In this document: piece by piece, positions 1-6,167 of the stretch | Layout: every line of letters starts with the position of its first letter | How positions within the stretch are numbered: position 1 is the stretch's first letter | NCBI GenBank assembly: GCA_028702015.1 | Contig: JAQVPO010000073.1 | Coordinates: forward strand, 1 to 6,558 | DNA: 6,558 nucleotides | Direction: 5' to 3' | Source of the DNA: Synergistaceae bacterium | GTDB taxonomy: Bacteria > Synergistota > Synergistia > Synergistales > Synergistaceae | Position numbers and translations under genes: made by a program | The notes under the pieces: generated by a model | What the model was told of the DNA's origin: nothing | Seen by the model: only the letters and a program-made list of their open reading frames with translations | Databases searched by the model: none

Positions 1-43
1 CTGCCCTCAGCACTTCAAATTCTGACCTTACAGCAACCGCCAT
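1..43 (-). CDS. Start of an unidentified leftward gene (partial, runs off left edge)
   Basis: An ATG at 43 opens a frame that stays open to the window edge, beginning MAVAVRSEFEVLRA. It lies 31 nt after the stop of the LptA-like gene and is preceded by a purine-rich GCGGGGAA at a plausible ribosome-binding distance (about 8 nt). The alternative ATG at 50 closes after 11 codons, so 43 is preferred. With only 14 residues the product cannot be named. The position after an lptA-like gene, and a start of the kind ending 'VLRA' that often precedes the first strand of ABC ATPases, would be compatible with lptB, the LPS-export ATPase. That is a guess from context only. Confidence 0.5.
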   Translation of the reverse strand, partial: MAVAVRSEFEVLRA

Positions 44-74
44 TACTCATTCCCCGCTTTTCAGCTTCTCTTCT

Positions 75-935
75 TTATTTGCCCTTTTTCTGGCCGGAGG
101 TAAAAGTTATTTTCGAATTGCCTGATGCCTTCACCTCATTGGTATCCTTATGCACTGTTATCGAATCAGCAGAGACTGTTTTTCCGTCACTGCGCACTGC
201 TTTAGCATTTCCAGATATGACAAAGGTCGCTTTTGATTTGGAATATTCCCCTTTATCGCCCGTCACCCTGCTTTTTAGGCCTTCCTTGTCGACAAAATCC
301 ATAACAACACTGCCTGCAGCGACCAGTTCCTTTATCTCCTCAGCAATTTTTGTTCCTTCAATGAAAGCGGCACTAACAACTATTTTCTGTTTGATATCTT
401 CATATTTTTTTACTTTTTTCCCCCAGAATTTATCTTTGTTCTGTCCTGCTTCATCTGCTATCAGGATAATATTTTCAGTTTTTGCATCAACATTTCCTCT
501 TGCTGTATAGTTTTCCGTGCCAAGTTCCCAGAGAATATAATCTGCGTTTATTGCTTCATTGTTGCCGCGTGCAAGGCGCACCTTGCCAAAAGCCTCTGCA
601 GTGCCCTCACTGCCAGCCTTTTTCAGCCCGGTCCATTTAACTTTATCGGCTGTCATCTCAGCCTTCTCGGCAGGGAACGATCCCTTGACATTTCCCAGCA
701 GTGTGAATTCTGAAGTCTCCATGCTGCCTTCTCCTTTGTCTCCGCGAAGTTCTGCGCCCTCTCTTTTTATTACAACATTTCCTATGGCTGACATTTTTTT
801 TGTGTTTACATTGTAGTGTATAGTATCAGCTGACATGGTACCTTCGACAGTCTCTGCGTACAAAGCAGCATGAAAAGACAGAAGTATAATGATGGCTGTC
901 GGAACTGCCCTTAAAATACATTTTATATATGACAT
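75..935 (-). CDS. LptA/OstA-like periplasmic protein with signal peptide and tandem beta repeats
   Basis: A 286-residue exported protein. Residues 1-27 are a Sec signal peptide (basic start, hydrophobic run AIIILLSF, cleavage likely after ALYA). The mature part is built from about seven recurring units of the type 'ADxIxY...(A/S)xGNVxI', near residues 34-56, 60-86, 94-122, 127-150, 186-214, 222-247 and 252-278. Clear examples are MSADTIHYN...AIGNVVI, INADYILWE...ARGNVDA and VSADSITVH...ASGNSKI. This is the signature of the OstA/LptA beta-taco family, which carries lipopolysaccharide across the periplasm toward LptD. At 286 residues it is longer than E. coli LptA (about 185), consistent with a double or extended OstA domain. 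The Lys/Glu-rich segment 165-205 interrupts the repeats. Start ATG at 935 has GAGG about 8 nt upstream. The gene lies 81 nt after the solute-binding-like gene, so it may be co-transcribed with the pyr cluster or have its own promoter. Family assignment is firm, but the exact role (LptA, LptC-like or an LptD N-terminal piece) is less so. Confidence 0.82.
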   Translation of the reverse strand: MSYIKCILRAVPTAIIILLSFHAALYAETVEGTMSADTIHYNVNTKKMSAIGNVVIKREGAELRGDKGEGSMETSEFTLLGNVKGSFPAEKAEMTADKVKWTGLKKAGSEGTAEAFGKVRLARGNNEAINADYILWELGTENYTARGNVDAKTENIILIADEAGQNKDKFWGKKVKKYEDIKQKIVVSAAFIEGTKIAEEIKELVAAGSVVMDFVDKEGLKSRVTGDKGEYSKSKATFVISGNAKAVRSDGKTVSADSITVHKDTNEVKASGNSKITFTSGQKKGK

Positions 936-954
936 AAAAAAACCTCATTCCCTG

Positions 955-981
955 AAAAAATATCGGCGGACCGGAATATTT
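955..981 (-). terminator. Possible weak intrinsic terminator between the solute-binding-like gene and the lptA-like gene
   Basis: On the minus strand AAATAT (981-976) pairs with ATATTT (963-958), and an inner CGG/CCG pair (973-971 with 966-964) closes a TCCG loop with a two-base bulge. The 3' arm runs into a stretch of six T (960-955). The stem is mostly A-T, so termination would be partial at best. The same bases form the promoter candidate at 957-984, so both calls are tentative. Confidence 0.33.
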
Positions 982-984
982 CAA
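957..984 (-). promoter_or_regulatory. Candidate promoter for the lptA-like gene
   Basis: Minus-strand TTGAAA (984-979, five of six to the -35 consensus), a 16-nt spacer, then TATTTT (962-957, four of six to the -10 consensus), ending 21 nt before the start codon at 935. This would give a very short leader containing the GAGG ribosome binding site. It overlaps the terminator-like hairpin listed separately, so the sequence alone cannot say whether the lptA-like gene is expressed from here or by read-through. Confidence 0.28.
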
Positions 985-1016
985 ATAGACACGGTCATAT
1001 TTTACAGCTTATATCA

Positions 1017-1850
1017 TCATTTAGTCTTCATTGTTTTAGTTTTATTAGATATAGCAAGAAAAACATCGTGCAGGTATACGAAATAATCCTGATCCTTGAC
1101 AGGGGAAGGCAGAGTAAGCCTGTATTCATAGCCTACAGCAGCAGATCTTATGATATCCGGAGTCCACGGATCCATCAATATAAGCCATTTGCGCCTTTGT
1201 GCTTCATCAAGTGCAGACTTGAGGGCTTTCATATCTCCAGCCTTCCATCCCTCCCAGACAGCAGAGGGCGGTCTGACCGCACCGGAGACCGAGGAGCGGA
1301 TCCATGTGCCTTCAGCTCCGGTGATGTCAAGCATCTTTGTTCCGCTTAAAAGATGCCTCCCAATGTCCATTGCACTTTCGATCTTTGACTGAAATTCAGC
1401 AAGGCGCCTCTGAAAATATGTGTACCTGCCTTTCTCTTCTTCGGCCATTATTTTCATTACGCTCTGCGCGATAAAAGGCAGCATTGCAGGATCAAAGAAT
1501 GCGCTCTGAAGCTGCTCTCGCGTCATAGGCAGATCTTCATAAAGCAGTCTTAAATTTTTACTGCTTTTCCTGACCCTGAATTTTTCTGCATCTTTTGAAT
1601 CTATAGCAATGATTATCTCTCCTGATCTCGGAGAAGATGTTCTTATTACGTTTCCGGAAGAGTCCCAGCTGGAAAGGCAGCGGACATTCTGAGTGTCCCC
1701 CGCTATGAAAGAAGCTATAAAACCTAACCATGGGGAGGTCACAGCAAATTTCGCAGCATCTGCATCTGCAGGATGAAGAAGCAGGATCAGCAGTGCAAAA
1801 GCTGCGCATAATACATTACTTCCTCTTTTCGGCAACGCTGTAAACGGCAT
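1017..1850 (-). CDS. Exported protein resembling a degenerate metal-type (ZnuA/TroA) ABC solute-binding protein
   Basis: A 277-residue secreted protein. Residues 1-32 form a Sec signal peptide (KRG, then hydrophobic VLCAAFALLILLL, AxA site ADA before KF). The mature order resembles cluster A-I metal-binding proteins. First comes 'FAVTSPWLGFIASFIAGD' (35-52), like 'V.TT.PP..D....I.GD'. Then 'FFDPAMLPFIAQSVMKIM' (118-135), like 'DPH.WLDP.NA...A..I', leads into the long backbone helix (to about 168). 'RKWLILMDPWTPDIIRSAA' (220-238) resembles 'V.FVEPQ.SPKAAE.IA', and the C-terminal helix is 'DYFVYLHDVFLAI'. The metal ligands appear lost: the His of DPH is Ala122, the first-lobe DPH region reads DSS (63-65), and the HDAF-like position reads TGAE (177-180). 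I infer a TroA-fold protein that no longer binds Zn/Mn in the usual way. ATG 1850 overlaps the pyrE stop (TGATG). A longer TTG start at 1898 would sit inside pyrE and bury the signal peptide, so it is not favoured. Ligand and transport partner are unknown; no permease or ATPase is visible. Confidence 0.62.
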   Translation of the reverse strand: MPFTALPKRGSNVLCAAFALLILLLHPADADAAKFAVTSPWLGFIASFIAGDTQNVRCLSSWDSSGNVIRTSSPRSGEIIIAIDSKDAEKFRVRKSSKNLRLLYEDLPMTREQLQSAFFDPAMLPFIAQSVMKIMAEEEKGRYTYFQRRLAEFQSKIESAMDIGRHLLSGTKMLDITGAEGTWIRSSVSGAVRPPSAVWEGWKAGDMKALKSALDEAQRRKWLILMDPWTPDIIRSAAVGYEYRLTLPSPVKDQDYFVYLHDVFLAISNKTKTMKTK

Positions 1851-2449
1851 CAGCCCGGACGGCTTCCGGGTTTTACAAGCGGAAGTCCATCTTTGCAAAG
1901 AGGACAGTTCCGCTCTTCATAAAGAGGAAAACTGAGTTTCCACAGAGAAACCAGATCCCATTCTTTGTAGGAATCATCAGCGCGCCTGTCAATTATTGAG
2001 GCTGAAGAGACCCATTCTGCTCCGCCCTCTGCAAGTATACGGGCCGTTTCACGGGAAGATTTCCCTGTAGTGACAACGTCTTCAACAAGTGCAAATCTGA
2101 CTTTACCAGGATGCGGAAACCTTCTGAGCATCATTGTCCCATCCTGTCTTTCGCAGAATATGAAGGGAACTCCCAGAGATCTGGCAACTTCATGGCCTAT
2201 GATCAGTCCTCCAAGCGCAGGTGAAAGTATTATCTCGGGCTTTGAGGAAGCAATTCTCTCGGCGATCCTTTCTCCTGCATATGCTGCGAAAGCAGGAAAA
2301 CGCAGCATCAGCGCACACTGTATATAGTGCCCGCTGTGAAGTCCTGAGGTAAGTTTGAAATGACCTTCAAGATGGGCTCCGCTCTCTTTCATCATCTCCA
2401 TTATCCTGGCAGATACGGCATCATCATTCAGGGCAGGGGCTTTCATCAT
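1850..2449 (-). CDS. pyrE: Orotate phosphoribosyltransferase (PyrE)
   Basis: Transfers the ribose-phosphate of PRPP to orotate to make OMP, the penultimate step of cytosolic UMP synthesis. The type I phosphoribosyltransferase PRPP loop is clear (ALVEDVVTTGKSS, residues about 120-132), as are the early substrate segment 'FKLTSGLHSGHY' (31-42), 'SPALGGLIIGHEVA' (77-89) and 'FCERQDG' (98-104). Length of 199 residues is normal. The C-terminus carries CPLCKDGLPLVKPGSR with Cys182 and Cys185, a tail I associate with one subgroup of PyrE rather than with E. coli PyrE. Start choice: GGAGG at 2461-2457 lies 7 nt before ATG 2449, which overlaps the pyrF stop as TGATG. GTG 2452 is only 4 nt from GGAGG and ATG 2446 is 10 nt away; both remain possible. 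It overlaps the next gene's ATG by one base at its own TGA stop, so the two are probably translationally coupled. Confidence 0.95.
   Translation of the reverse strand: MMKAPALNDDAVSARIMEMMKESGAHLEGHFKLTSGLHSGHYIQCALMLRFPAFAAYAGERIAERIASSKPEIILSPALGGLIIGHEVARSLGVPFIFCERQDGTMMLRRFPHPGKVRFALVEDVVTTGKSSRETARILAEGGAEWVSSASIIDRRADDSYKEWDLVSLWKLSFPLYEERNCPLCKDGLPLVKPGSRPG
1854..1870 (-). promoter_or_regulatory. GC-rich hairpin just before the solute-binding-like gene's start, inside the 3' end of pyrE
   Basis: CCCGGA and TCCGGG form a perfect six-pair, GC-rich stem with a five-base loop, ending 3 nt before the ATG at 1850. It occupies the place where a ribosome binding site would be, and no good Shine-Dalgarno is seen for that gene. 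The stem lies within the last codons of pyrE, so a ribosome finishing pyrE would melt it. I infer that it makes the downstream gene dependent on pyrE translation. On the plus strand the same hairpin is followed by TTTT, but no plus-strand gene ends here. Confidence 0.45.
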
Positions 2450-3153
2450 CACATTACCTCCGATATTTCATTGATTATATTTCTGACTTCGCCTATTGGG
2501 TCAGCAGCTTCAAGTATTGGCCTTCCGACAACAATAAACGAAGCTCCTGCTGCAGCTGCCTCTTTTGCAGTGGCTACCCTCGTCTGATCTTCTGTCAAGG
2601 CTCTTGTTCTTCTGATTCCGGGAACAACTCTTGCCAGTTTTTCAGCTTTCCCCTTGAGCAGGGAAAGATCCAGCGGAGAACATACTATGCCGTCGAGACC
2701 TGCTCTTTCTGCTGCCAGCGCTCTTGCTTCAAGAGAGAGATCCAGGTCAGACCCCGGGTGGACTTCATTCCATAGATCTCCGCCAAGGCTAGTCAGCACT
2801 GTGATCCCGAACAGATTCATTTTACTGCCCGTCTTATTTCTCATAGCAACAGAGCGGGACATCATCTCATATCCGCCTGACGTATGAATAGTAAGCGCCC
2901 AGAGTCCCATTTCAGAAAGAGGCTCAACAGCGGATGCCACTGTATTGGGAATATCATGCAGTTTAAGATCAAGAAAAAGGCTGTATCCCTTCTGCACTAT
3001 TTCGCTGATAAAAGCTTTTCCTCCCATTGCATAAAGCCTGGGGCCTATCTTTACATAGGGAGTAGCTTTATCAAGTCAGTCAAGAAACTCCCTCGCCGCA
3101 TCCAGAGTTGGCAGGTCCATCGCTGCTATCAATTCGCACTTTTTATTTTTCAA
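2449..3153 (-). pseudogene. pyrF: Orotidine 5'-phosphate decarboxylase (PyrF), interrupted by an in-frame TGA at codon 26
   Basis: PyrF decarboxylates OMP to UMP. The full reading frame starts at TTG 3153, 7 nt after GGAGG, and would encode 234 residues, the usual length. The N-terminus (LIAAMDLPTLDAAREFLD) is followed by TGA at 3078-3076, and the same frame then continues with LDKATPYVKIGPRLYAMGG, so homology crosses the stop without a frame change. Catalytic residues lie on both sides: Asp13 of the first strand is upstream, while Lys35 (VKIG), the DLKLHD motif (Asp62, Lys64, Asp67), VVPGIR and VVGRPI are downstream. The first downstream start is ATG 3027, giving 192 residues that lack both Asp13 and Lys35, so a restart product is unlikely to be active. 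A single C-to-T change in a CGA Arg codon would explain the stop; other PyrF proteins (E. coli) have a basic residue there. Whether this is a true mutation, a sequencing error or read-through cannot be decided here. The stop overlaps pyrE. Confidence 0.85.
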
Positions 3154-3243
3154 ATCAATACCTCCCGATTATAACTTAGGCTTTGGGGCCCTTACATCCG
3201 TAAAAGAACCTCTATTGCAGAGAGCTTAGCAGACAGAACAAAT

Positions 3244-3310
3244 CAGGGGTGCCGCTAAAGATGTCGAAAACTGATCTGCTCATTGCCTGACATACTTTAA
3301 CACACCCCTG
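3244..3310. repeat. 67-nt imperfect inverted repeat in the pyrC-pyrF gap
   Basis: Outer arms CAGGGGTG (3244-3251) and CACCCCTG (3303-3310) are perfect complements. After a small internal loop (ccgc versus aca), TAAAG and ATGTC (3256-3265) pair with GACAT (3289-3293) and CTTTA (3295-3299), with one bulged A, leaving a 23-nt loop. That is 18 base pairs in total. Transcribed in either direction it would form a long hairpin. There is no T run, so it is not a standard terminator. The ends look like short terminal inverted repeats of a miniature element, but I see no target-site duplication. It sits in the only sizeable gap of the operon. Confidence 0.6.
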
Positions 3311-3320
3311 TGCTTATCCT

Positions 3321-3336
3321 GCAAGATTTTTCTTGC
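3321..3336. repeat. Small hairpin just after the pyrC stop
   Basis: GCAAGA and TCTTGC form a perfect six-pair stem around a four-base loop, about 12 nt beyond the pyrC stop codon. On the minus strand it is followed by AGGATAAG rather than a T run, so it is unlikely to terminate transcription. It could mark an mRNA 3' end or processing site, or be chance. Confidence 0.35.
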
Positions 3337-3348
3337 TTTAGACAGCTT

Positions 3349-4653
3349 CTAAATATCTTCGTTGTCCTGCCAGATCTTATTGCCTTCCACAAAAGTCATT
3401 ACCGGCCAGCCGGAGAGAGCAATCCCTTCCCATGGGCAGCACCTGGCTTTGCTGTACCATTCTGAGCAGTCAACGATCCTTGTCCTGTCCATATCTATGA
3501 CTGTTATATCCGCAGCGGCCCCCTCTTCTATCCTGCCAAGAGACTGCCACTTTTCAGTGAGGAGCGATGCAGGAGAGCTCGTCATTTTTTTCAGGATGAG
3601 CTCCAGAGGGATATCAGGGTAATTCTTGTTCTTAAAGTCTATCATTACTGCTGCCGCACATTCTAGGGAAGCTATGCCAAACGGAGCCTCCTGGAAAGGT
3701 TCGTCTTTTTCATCCATGTGCCATGGGGCGTGATCTGTCACTACGGCATCTATCGTCCCATCCTGGAGTCCCTCCCAGAGTGCAGCCTGGTCCTCAATGC
3801 TCCTCAGCGGAGGATTTACTTTGTATCTTGAATTATAACCGCTGTTTATAACTGCGTTTTCATTTAAAGTGAGATGATGGAAGGTTGTATCGCAGGTAAT
3901 GTCCAGACCCTCTTTTTTAGCCTGCCTGACAAGACCGAGCGATCCTGCACTGCTAAGGTGGGTGAAATGTACTCTTCCTCCGGTTTCCCTCGCAAGAGCT
4001 ATTCCCCTTGCCACGTCTATCTCCTCAGAAGCTGCCGGGATACCCTTGAGACCGCTCAGTGCACTTACCTTTCCTTCGTGGACCTGACCTCCCCTGAAAA
4101 GGCTTATCTCTTCAGGATGCTCCATTATTCTGGGCTGGTCCTTTCCTGTATACATCAGCGCAAGGCGGAACAGAGAACTTGTAGCGATCGGGGCTCCGTC
4201 ATCTGTGAAAAAGACAGCCCCTGCTTCCGACATTTTGAGAAGCTCAGCCATCTCTTTGCCTTCCCTGTTTTTACTTACACACCCGGATGGAAGGATCCTC
4301 GAGGCTCCTGCAGCCTTTCCGTGGCTCAGCACATATTCGACAAGGGAAGGTTCAGATATAGCCGGTTTTGTATTAGGCATAGCGACAAGAGTCGTGAACC
4401 CACCTGCCGCTCCGGCTCTTGCACCGGACGCTATATCTTCGTTCCACTCTCCTCCGGGATCCCTGAAATGGGCGTGGAGGTCAACAAAACCAGGAGATAG
4501 GATCTTTCCGCTGCCTTCTATCACATCTGCACCAGTGCTGTCCAGCCCGTTTCCGATCTTAGATATCCTGCCGTCTTCTACGAGGACCTCACTGTGCTCT
4601 AAAAATTCTGTGCCGCTGAAAATTTTAAAATCTTTGAACAATGTCTTTCCCAT
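3349..4653 (-). CDS. pyrC: Dihydroorotase, class I (PyrC)
   Basis: Zinc amidohydrolase that cyclises carbamoyl aspartate to dihydroorotate, the third step of cytosolic UMP synthesis. The 434-residue length fits class I dihydroorotases. All expected metal and substrate positions are visible: HxH in GFVDLHAHFRDPG (His60, His62, with Arg64 for substrate), AMPNT (Asn94), TDDGAPI (Asp151/Asp152), EHPEE (His179), VHFTHLSS (His232), NPPLR (280-284) and VVTDHAPWH (Asp307, His309). A short beta-sandwich segment flanks the barrel at both ends (start to about 52; EEGAAADITVID near 376-387). ATG 4653 shares its A with the TAA stop of pyrB (TAATG) and has GGAGGAGG about 9 nt upstream, so start and coupling are secure. 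It ends in TAG, followed by an unusual 195-nt gap before pyrF. Confidence 0.97.
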   Translation of the reverse strand: MGKTLFKDFKIFSGTEFLEHSEVLVEDGRISKIGNGLDSTGADVIEGSGKILSPGFVDLHAHFRDPGGEWNEDIASGARAGAAGGFTTLVAMPNTKPAISEPSLVEYVLSHGKAAGASRILPSGCVSKNREGKEMAELLKMSEAGAVFFTDDGAPIATSSLFRLALMYTGKDQPRIMEHPEEISLFRGGQVHEGKVSALSGLKGIPAASEEIDVARGIALARETGGRVHFTHLSSAGSLGLVRQAKKEGLDITCDTTFHHLTLNENAVINSGYNSRYKVNPPLRSIEDQAALWEGLQDGTIDAVVTDHAPWHMDEKDEPFQEAPFGIASLECAAAVMIDFKNKNYPDIPLELILKKMTSSPASLLTEKWQSLGRIEEGAAADITVIDMDRTRIVDCSEWYSKARCCPWEGIALSGWPVMTFVEGNKIWQDNEDI

Positions 4654-5609
4654 TATCTTGCGCCTCCTCCACAGAGATAGAGAAGAGCCATGCGTATTGC
4701 AACTCCTGAACGCACCTGCTCCAGTATTACGCTCTGATGTCCGTCTGCAACCTCCGAGGCAATTTCCACTCCTCTGTTGATCGGGCCCGGATGCATCGCA
4801 AGTGCTCCAGGTTTCGCATACTTCATCAAATTATCATCTGCCCCCCACCAGCGATGGTATTCATCTACAGACGGGAAGAGGCCATCCTGCTGGCGTTCTC
4901 TCTGTATTCTAAGGAGGTATACCATGTCAGCACCCTCAACAGCTTTTCTCGGATCCTTCTCATATCTGCAGCCTAATGAATCTATCTCTTTCGGCATCAT
5001 CGTAGGGGGTCCTGAGAGGACTACCTCGCATCCTATGGTCCTGAATGCTATCACGTCGCTCCTTGCAACCCTGCTGTGAAGAACATCACCGACAAGTGCT
5101 ATTTTTTTACCTTCCAGATTTCCCAGGTGTTTCCAGGCCGTGTAAAGGTCGAGAAGGGCCTGGGTGGGGTGTGCGTGTGTCCCGTCTCCTGCGTTCAGGA
5201 CTATCGCCCTTTTCAGCTTTGAAGCAAGATACTGTGCGGAACCCACTGCCCCATGCCGCATAACCACTATATCCGCGCCCATCGCTTCAAGTGTCCATGC
5301 TGTATCCCTCATAGTTTCGCCTTTGGCATGGCTTGAGCCTGAGACAGACCAATTGACCACGTCTGCAGAAAGCATCTTTTCGGCCAGCTCAAACGAGACC
5401 CTTGTTCTGGTCGAATTTTCAAAGAAAAGATTTACAGCCATCTTTCCGCGCAGGACCGGAACTTTTTTGATCGGCCTGTCCATAACGTTCTCCATATGCC
5501 GAGCCTGGTCAAGCAGGAAGTAGAGCTCCTCCCTAGTAAAACAGTCTACGTCGATCACATTTCTGTGACGCCAAACTATCTGTCCGATCTCACTGGGCAT
5601 CGCGTTCAC
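4653..5609 (-). CDS. pyrB: Aspartate carbamoyltransferase catalytic subunit (PyrB)
   Basis: Condenses carbamoyl phosphate and aspartate to carbamoyl aspartate, the committed step of pyrimidine synthesis. Diagnostic motifs: carbamoyl-phosphate loop FFENSTRTRVSFE (62-74), the 80s-type loop GSSHAKGET (91-99, Ser93 and Lys96), GDGTHAHPTQALLDLYT (141-157), VGDVLHSRVARSD (173-185) and MHPGPINRGVEI (272-283). At 318 residues it is full length. No pyrI regulatory subunit is present in the window, so regulation through the operon leader and PyrR is more likely than allosteric control by PyrI. Start: GTG 5609 is preferred because AGGTGGTGATC, a near-perfect anti-16S match, ends just upstream with 6-nt effective spacing. 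The in-frame ATG at 5600 lacks a properly spaced site. The chosen start overlaps the 3' end of pyrR by 20 nt. Confidence 0.96.
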   Translation of the reverse strand: MNAMPSEIGQIVWRHRNVIDVDCFTREELYFLLDQARHMENVMDRPIKKVPVLRGKMAVNLFFENSTRTRVSFELAEKMLSADVVNWSVSGSSHAKGETMRDTAWTLEAMGADIVVMRHGAVGSAQYLASKLKRAIVLNAGDGTHAHPTQALLDLYTAWKHLGNLEGKKIALVGDVLHSRVARSDVIAFRTIGCEVVLSGPPTMMPKEIDSLGCRYEKDPRKAVEGADMVYLLRIQRERQQDGLFPSVDEYHRWWGADDNLMKYAKPGALAMHPGPINRGVEIASEVADGHQSVILEQVRSGVAIRMALLYLCGGGAR

Positions 5610-6144
5610 AGATCACCACCTCGTCCTTTCCGTCAAGTTCTGAAACCCTAACTTCAATAACTTCATTTTTTGATGTCGGCACATTTTTGCCGCACATATC
5701 GGCATGTATAGGAAGCTCCCTGTGCCCTCTGTCAATTATCACCGCGAGCTTGACTGACGACGGACGGCCAAGGTCTACTAGAGCTTCAAGTGCCGCCCGT
5801 ACAGTCCTGCCGGTATAAAGCACATCATCAACAAGAAAAATATTCTTCCCTGAGATATCCTGTGGCATACGTGTGCTGTGAACCATGGGCTGTTCAAAAA
5901 GCATGGTCAGATCGTCCCGGTAGAGAGTGATATCAAGCTCTCCGCAGGGAGTTTTTGTGCCTTCTACTTCCTCGATTATCTTCTGAAGGCGCCTGGCAAG
6001 ATAAACTCCCCTTCTGTGAATCCCTACCAGTATCATGTTTTCAGTACCCTTGTTCTGTTCGACTATCTCATGTGCGATCCTTTTAATGACCCTATTGAGA
6101 TCATCTGAATCCATGAGTTTCGCTTTTTCCCTTAAAACAGTCAA
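5590..6144 (-). CDS. pyrR: Bifunctional pyr operon attenuation regulator / uracil phosphoribosyltransferase (PyrR)
   Basis: PyrR binds pyr leader RNA when UMP is abundant and promotes termination; PRPP opposes this. Many members also convert uracil plus PRPP to UMP. The 184-residue protein follows the family end to end: KRIAHEIVEQNKG (21-33), LVGIHRRGVYLARRL (39-53), GELDITLYRDDL (68-79), the PRPP loop FLVDDVLYTGRTVRAA (103-118), DLGRPSSVKLAVIIDRGHRELP (124-145) and GKNVPTSK (152-159). Start is TTG 6144, preceded by the purine run AGGAGGAGGGG (6160-6150). The next in-frame ATG (6114) would cut into the conserved N-terminus. As first gene behind the attenuator at 6168-6195 it probably regulates its own operon. 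Its stop lies inside pyrB. Confidence 0.97.
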   Translation of the reverse strand: MTVLREKAKLMDSDDLNRVIKRIAHEIVEQNKGTENMILVGIHRRGVYLARRLQKIIEEVEGTKTPCGELDITLYRDDLTMLFEQPMVHSTRMPQDISGKNIFLVDDVLYTGRTVRAALEALVDLGRPSSVKLAVIIDRGHRELPIHADMCGKNVPTSKNEVIEVRVSELDGKDEVVICERDAQ

Positions 6145-6167
6145 AATTACCCCTCCTCCTTCATAAT

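Noticed and set aside
1558..1809. Minus-strand 83-codon frame within the solute-binding-like gene.
   Set aside because: It is an alternative frame inside a gene with a good signal peptide and family-like motifs; Cys/Arg-rich composition is typical of a shadow frame.
3028..3078. The pyrF TGA as a selenocysteine codon; a small CCTAT/ATAGG hairpin (3044-3059) follows about 17 nt downstream.
   Set aside because: The stem is only 5 bp with a GUAAAG loop, unlike known bacterial SECIS elements. The residue is a non-catalytic surface position in PyrF, and no selenoprotein logic applies.
2449..3153. Reassignment of TGA to an amino acid in this genome.
   Set aside because: pyrR, pyrE, pyrF itself and the solute-binding-like gene all end at TGA at sensible positions, and Trp is TGG throughout, so TGA is a stop here.
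3168..3173. TATAAT on the minus strand just upstream of pyrF as an internal promoter.
   Set aside because: No acceptable -35 at 16-18 nt (TGTAAG and neighbours), and a start here would fall inside the ribosome binding site of pyrF.
3177..3230. Short minus-strand reading frame in the pyrC-pyrF gap (FFYGCKGPKA, then stop) as the remnant of a missing pyrD or pyrK.
   Set aside because: Only about ten residues between stops and no recognisable similarity.
3244..3310. Inverted repeat as a complete mobile element with target-site duplication.
   Set aside because: The 8-9 bases on either side (ending GAACAAAT on the left, starting TGCTTATC on the right) do not match, and there is no internal coding capacity.
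3874..4500. Long plus-strand open frame of 208 codons antisense to pyrC.
   Set aside because: It lies entirely over the well-supported pyrC frame, has a low-complexity shadow-like composition and lacks a ribosome binding site. The same holds for 4205-4780 over pyrC/pyrB and 79-510 over the lptA-like gene.
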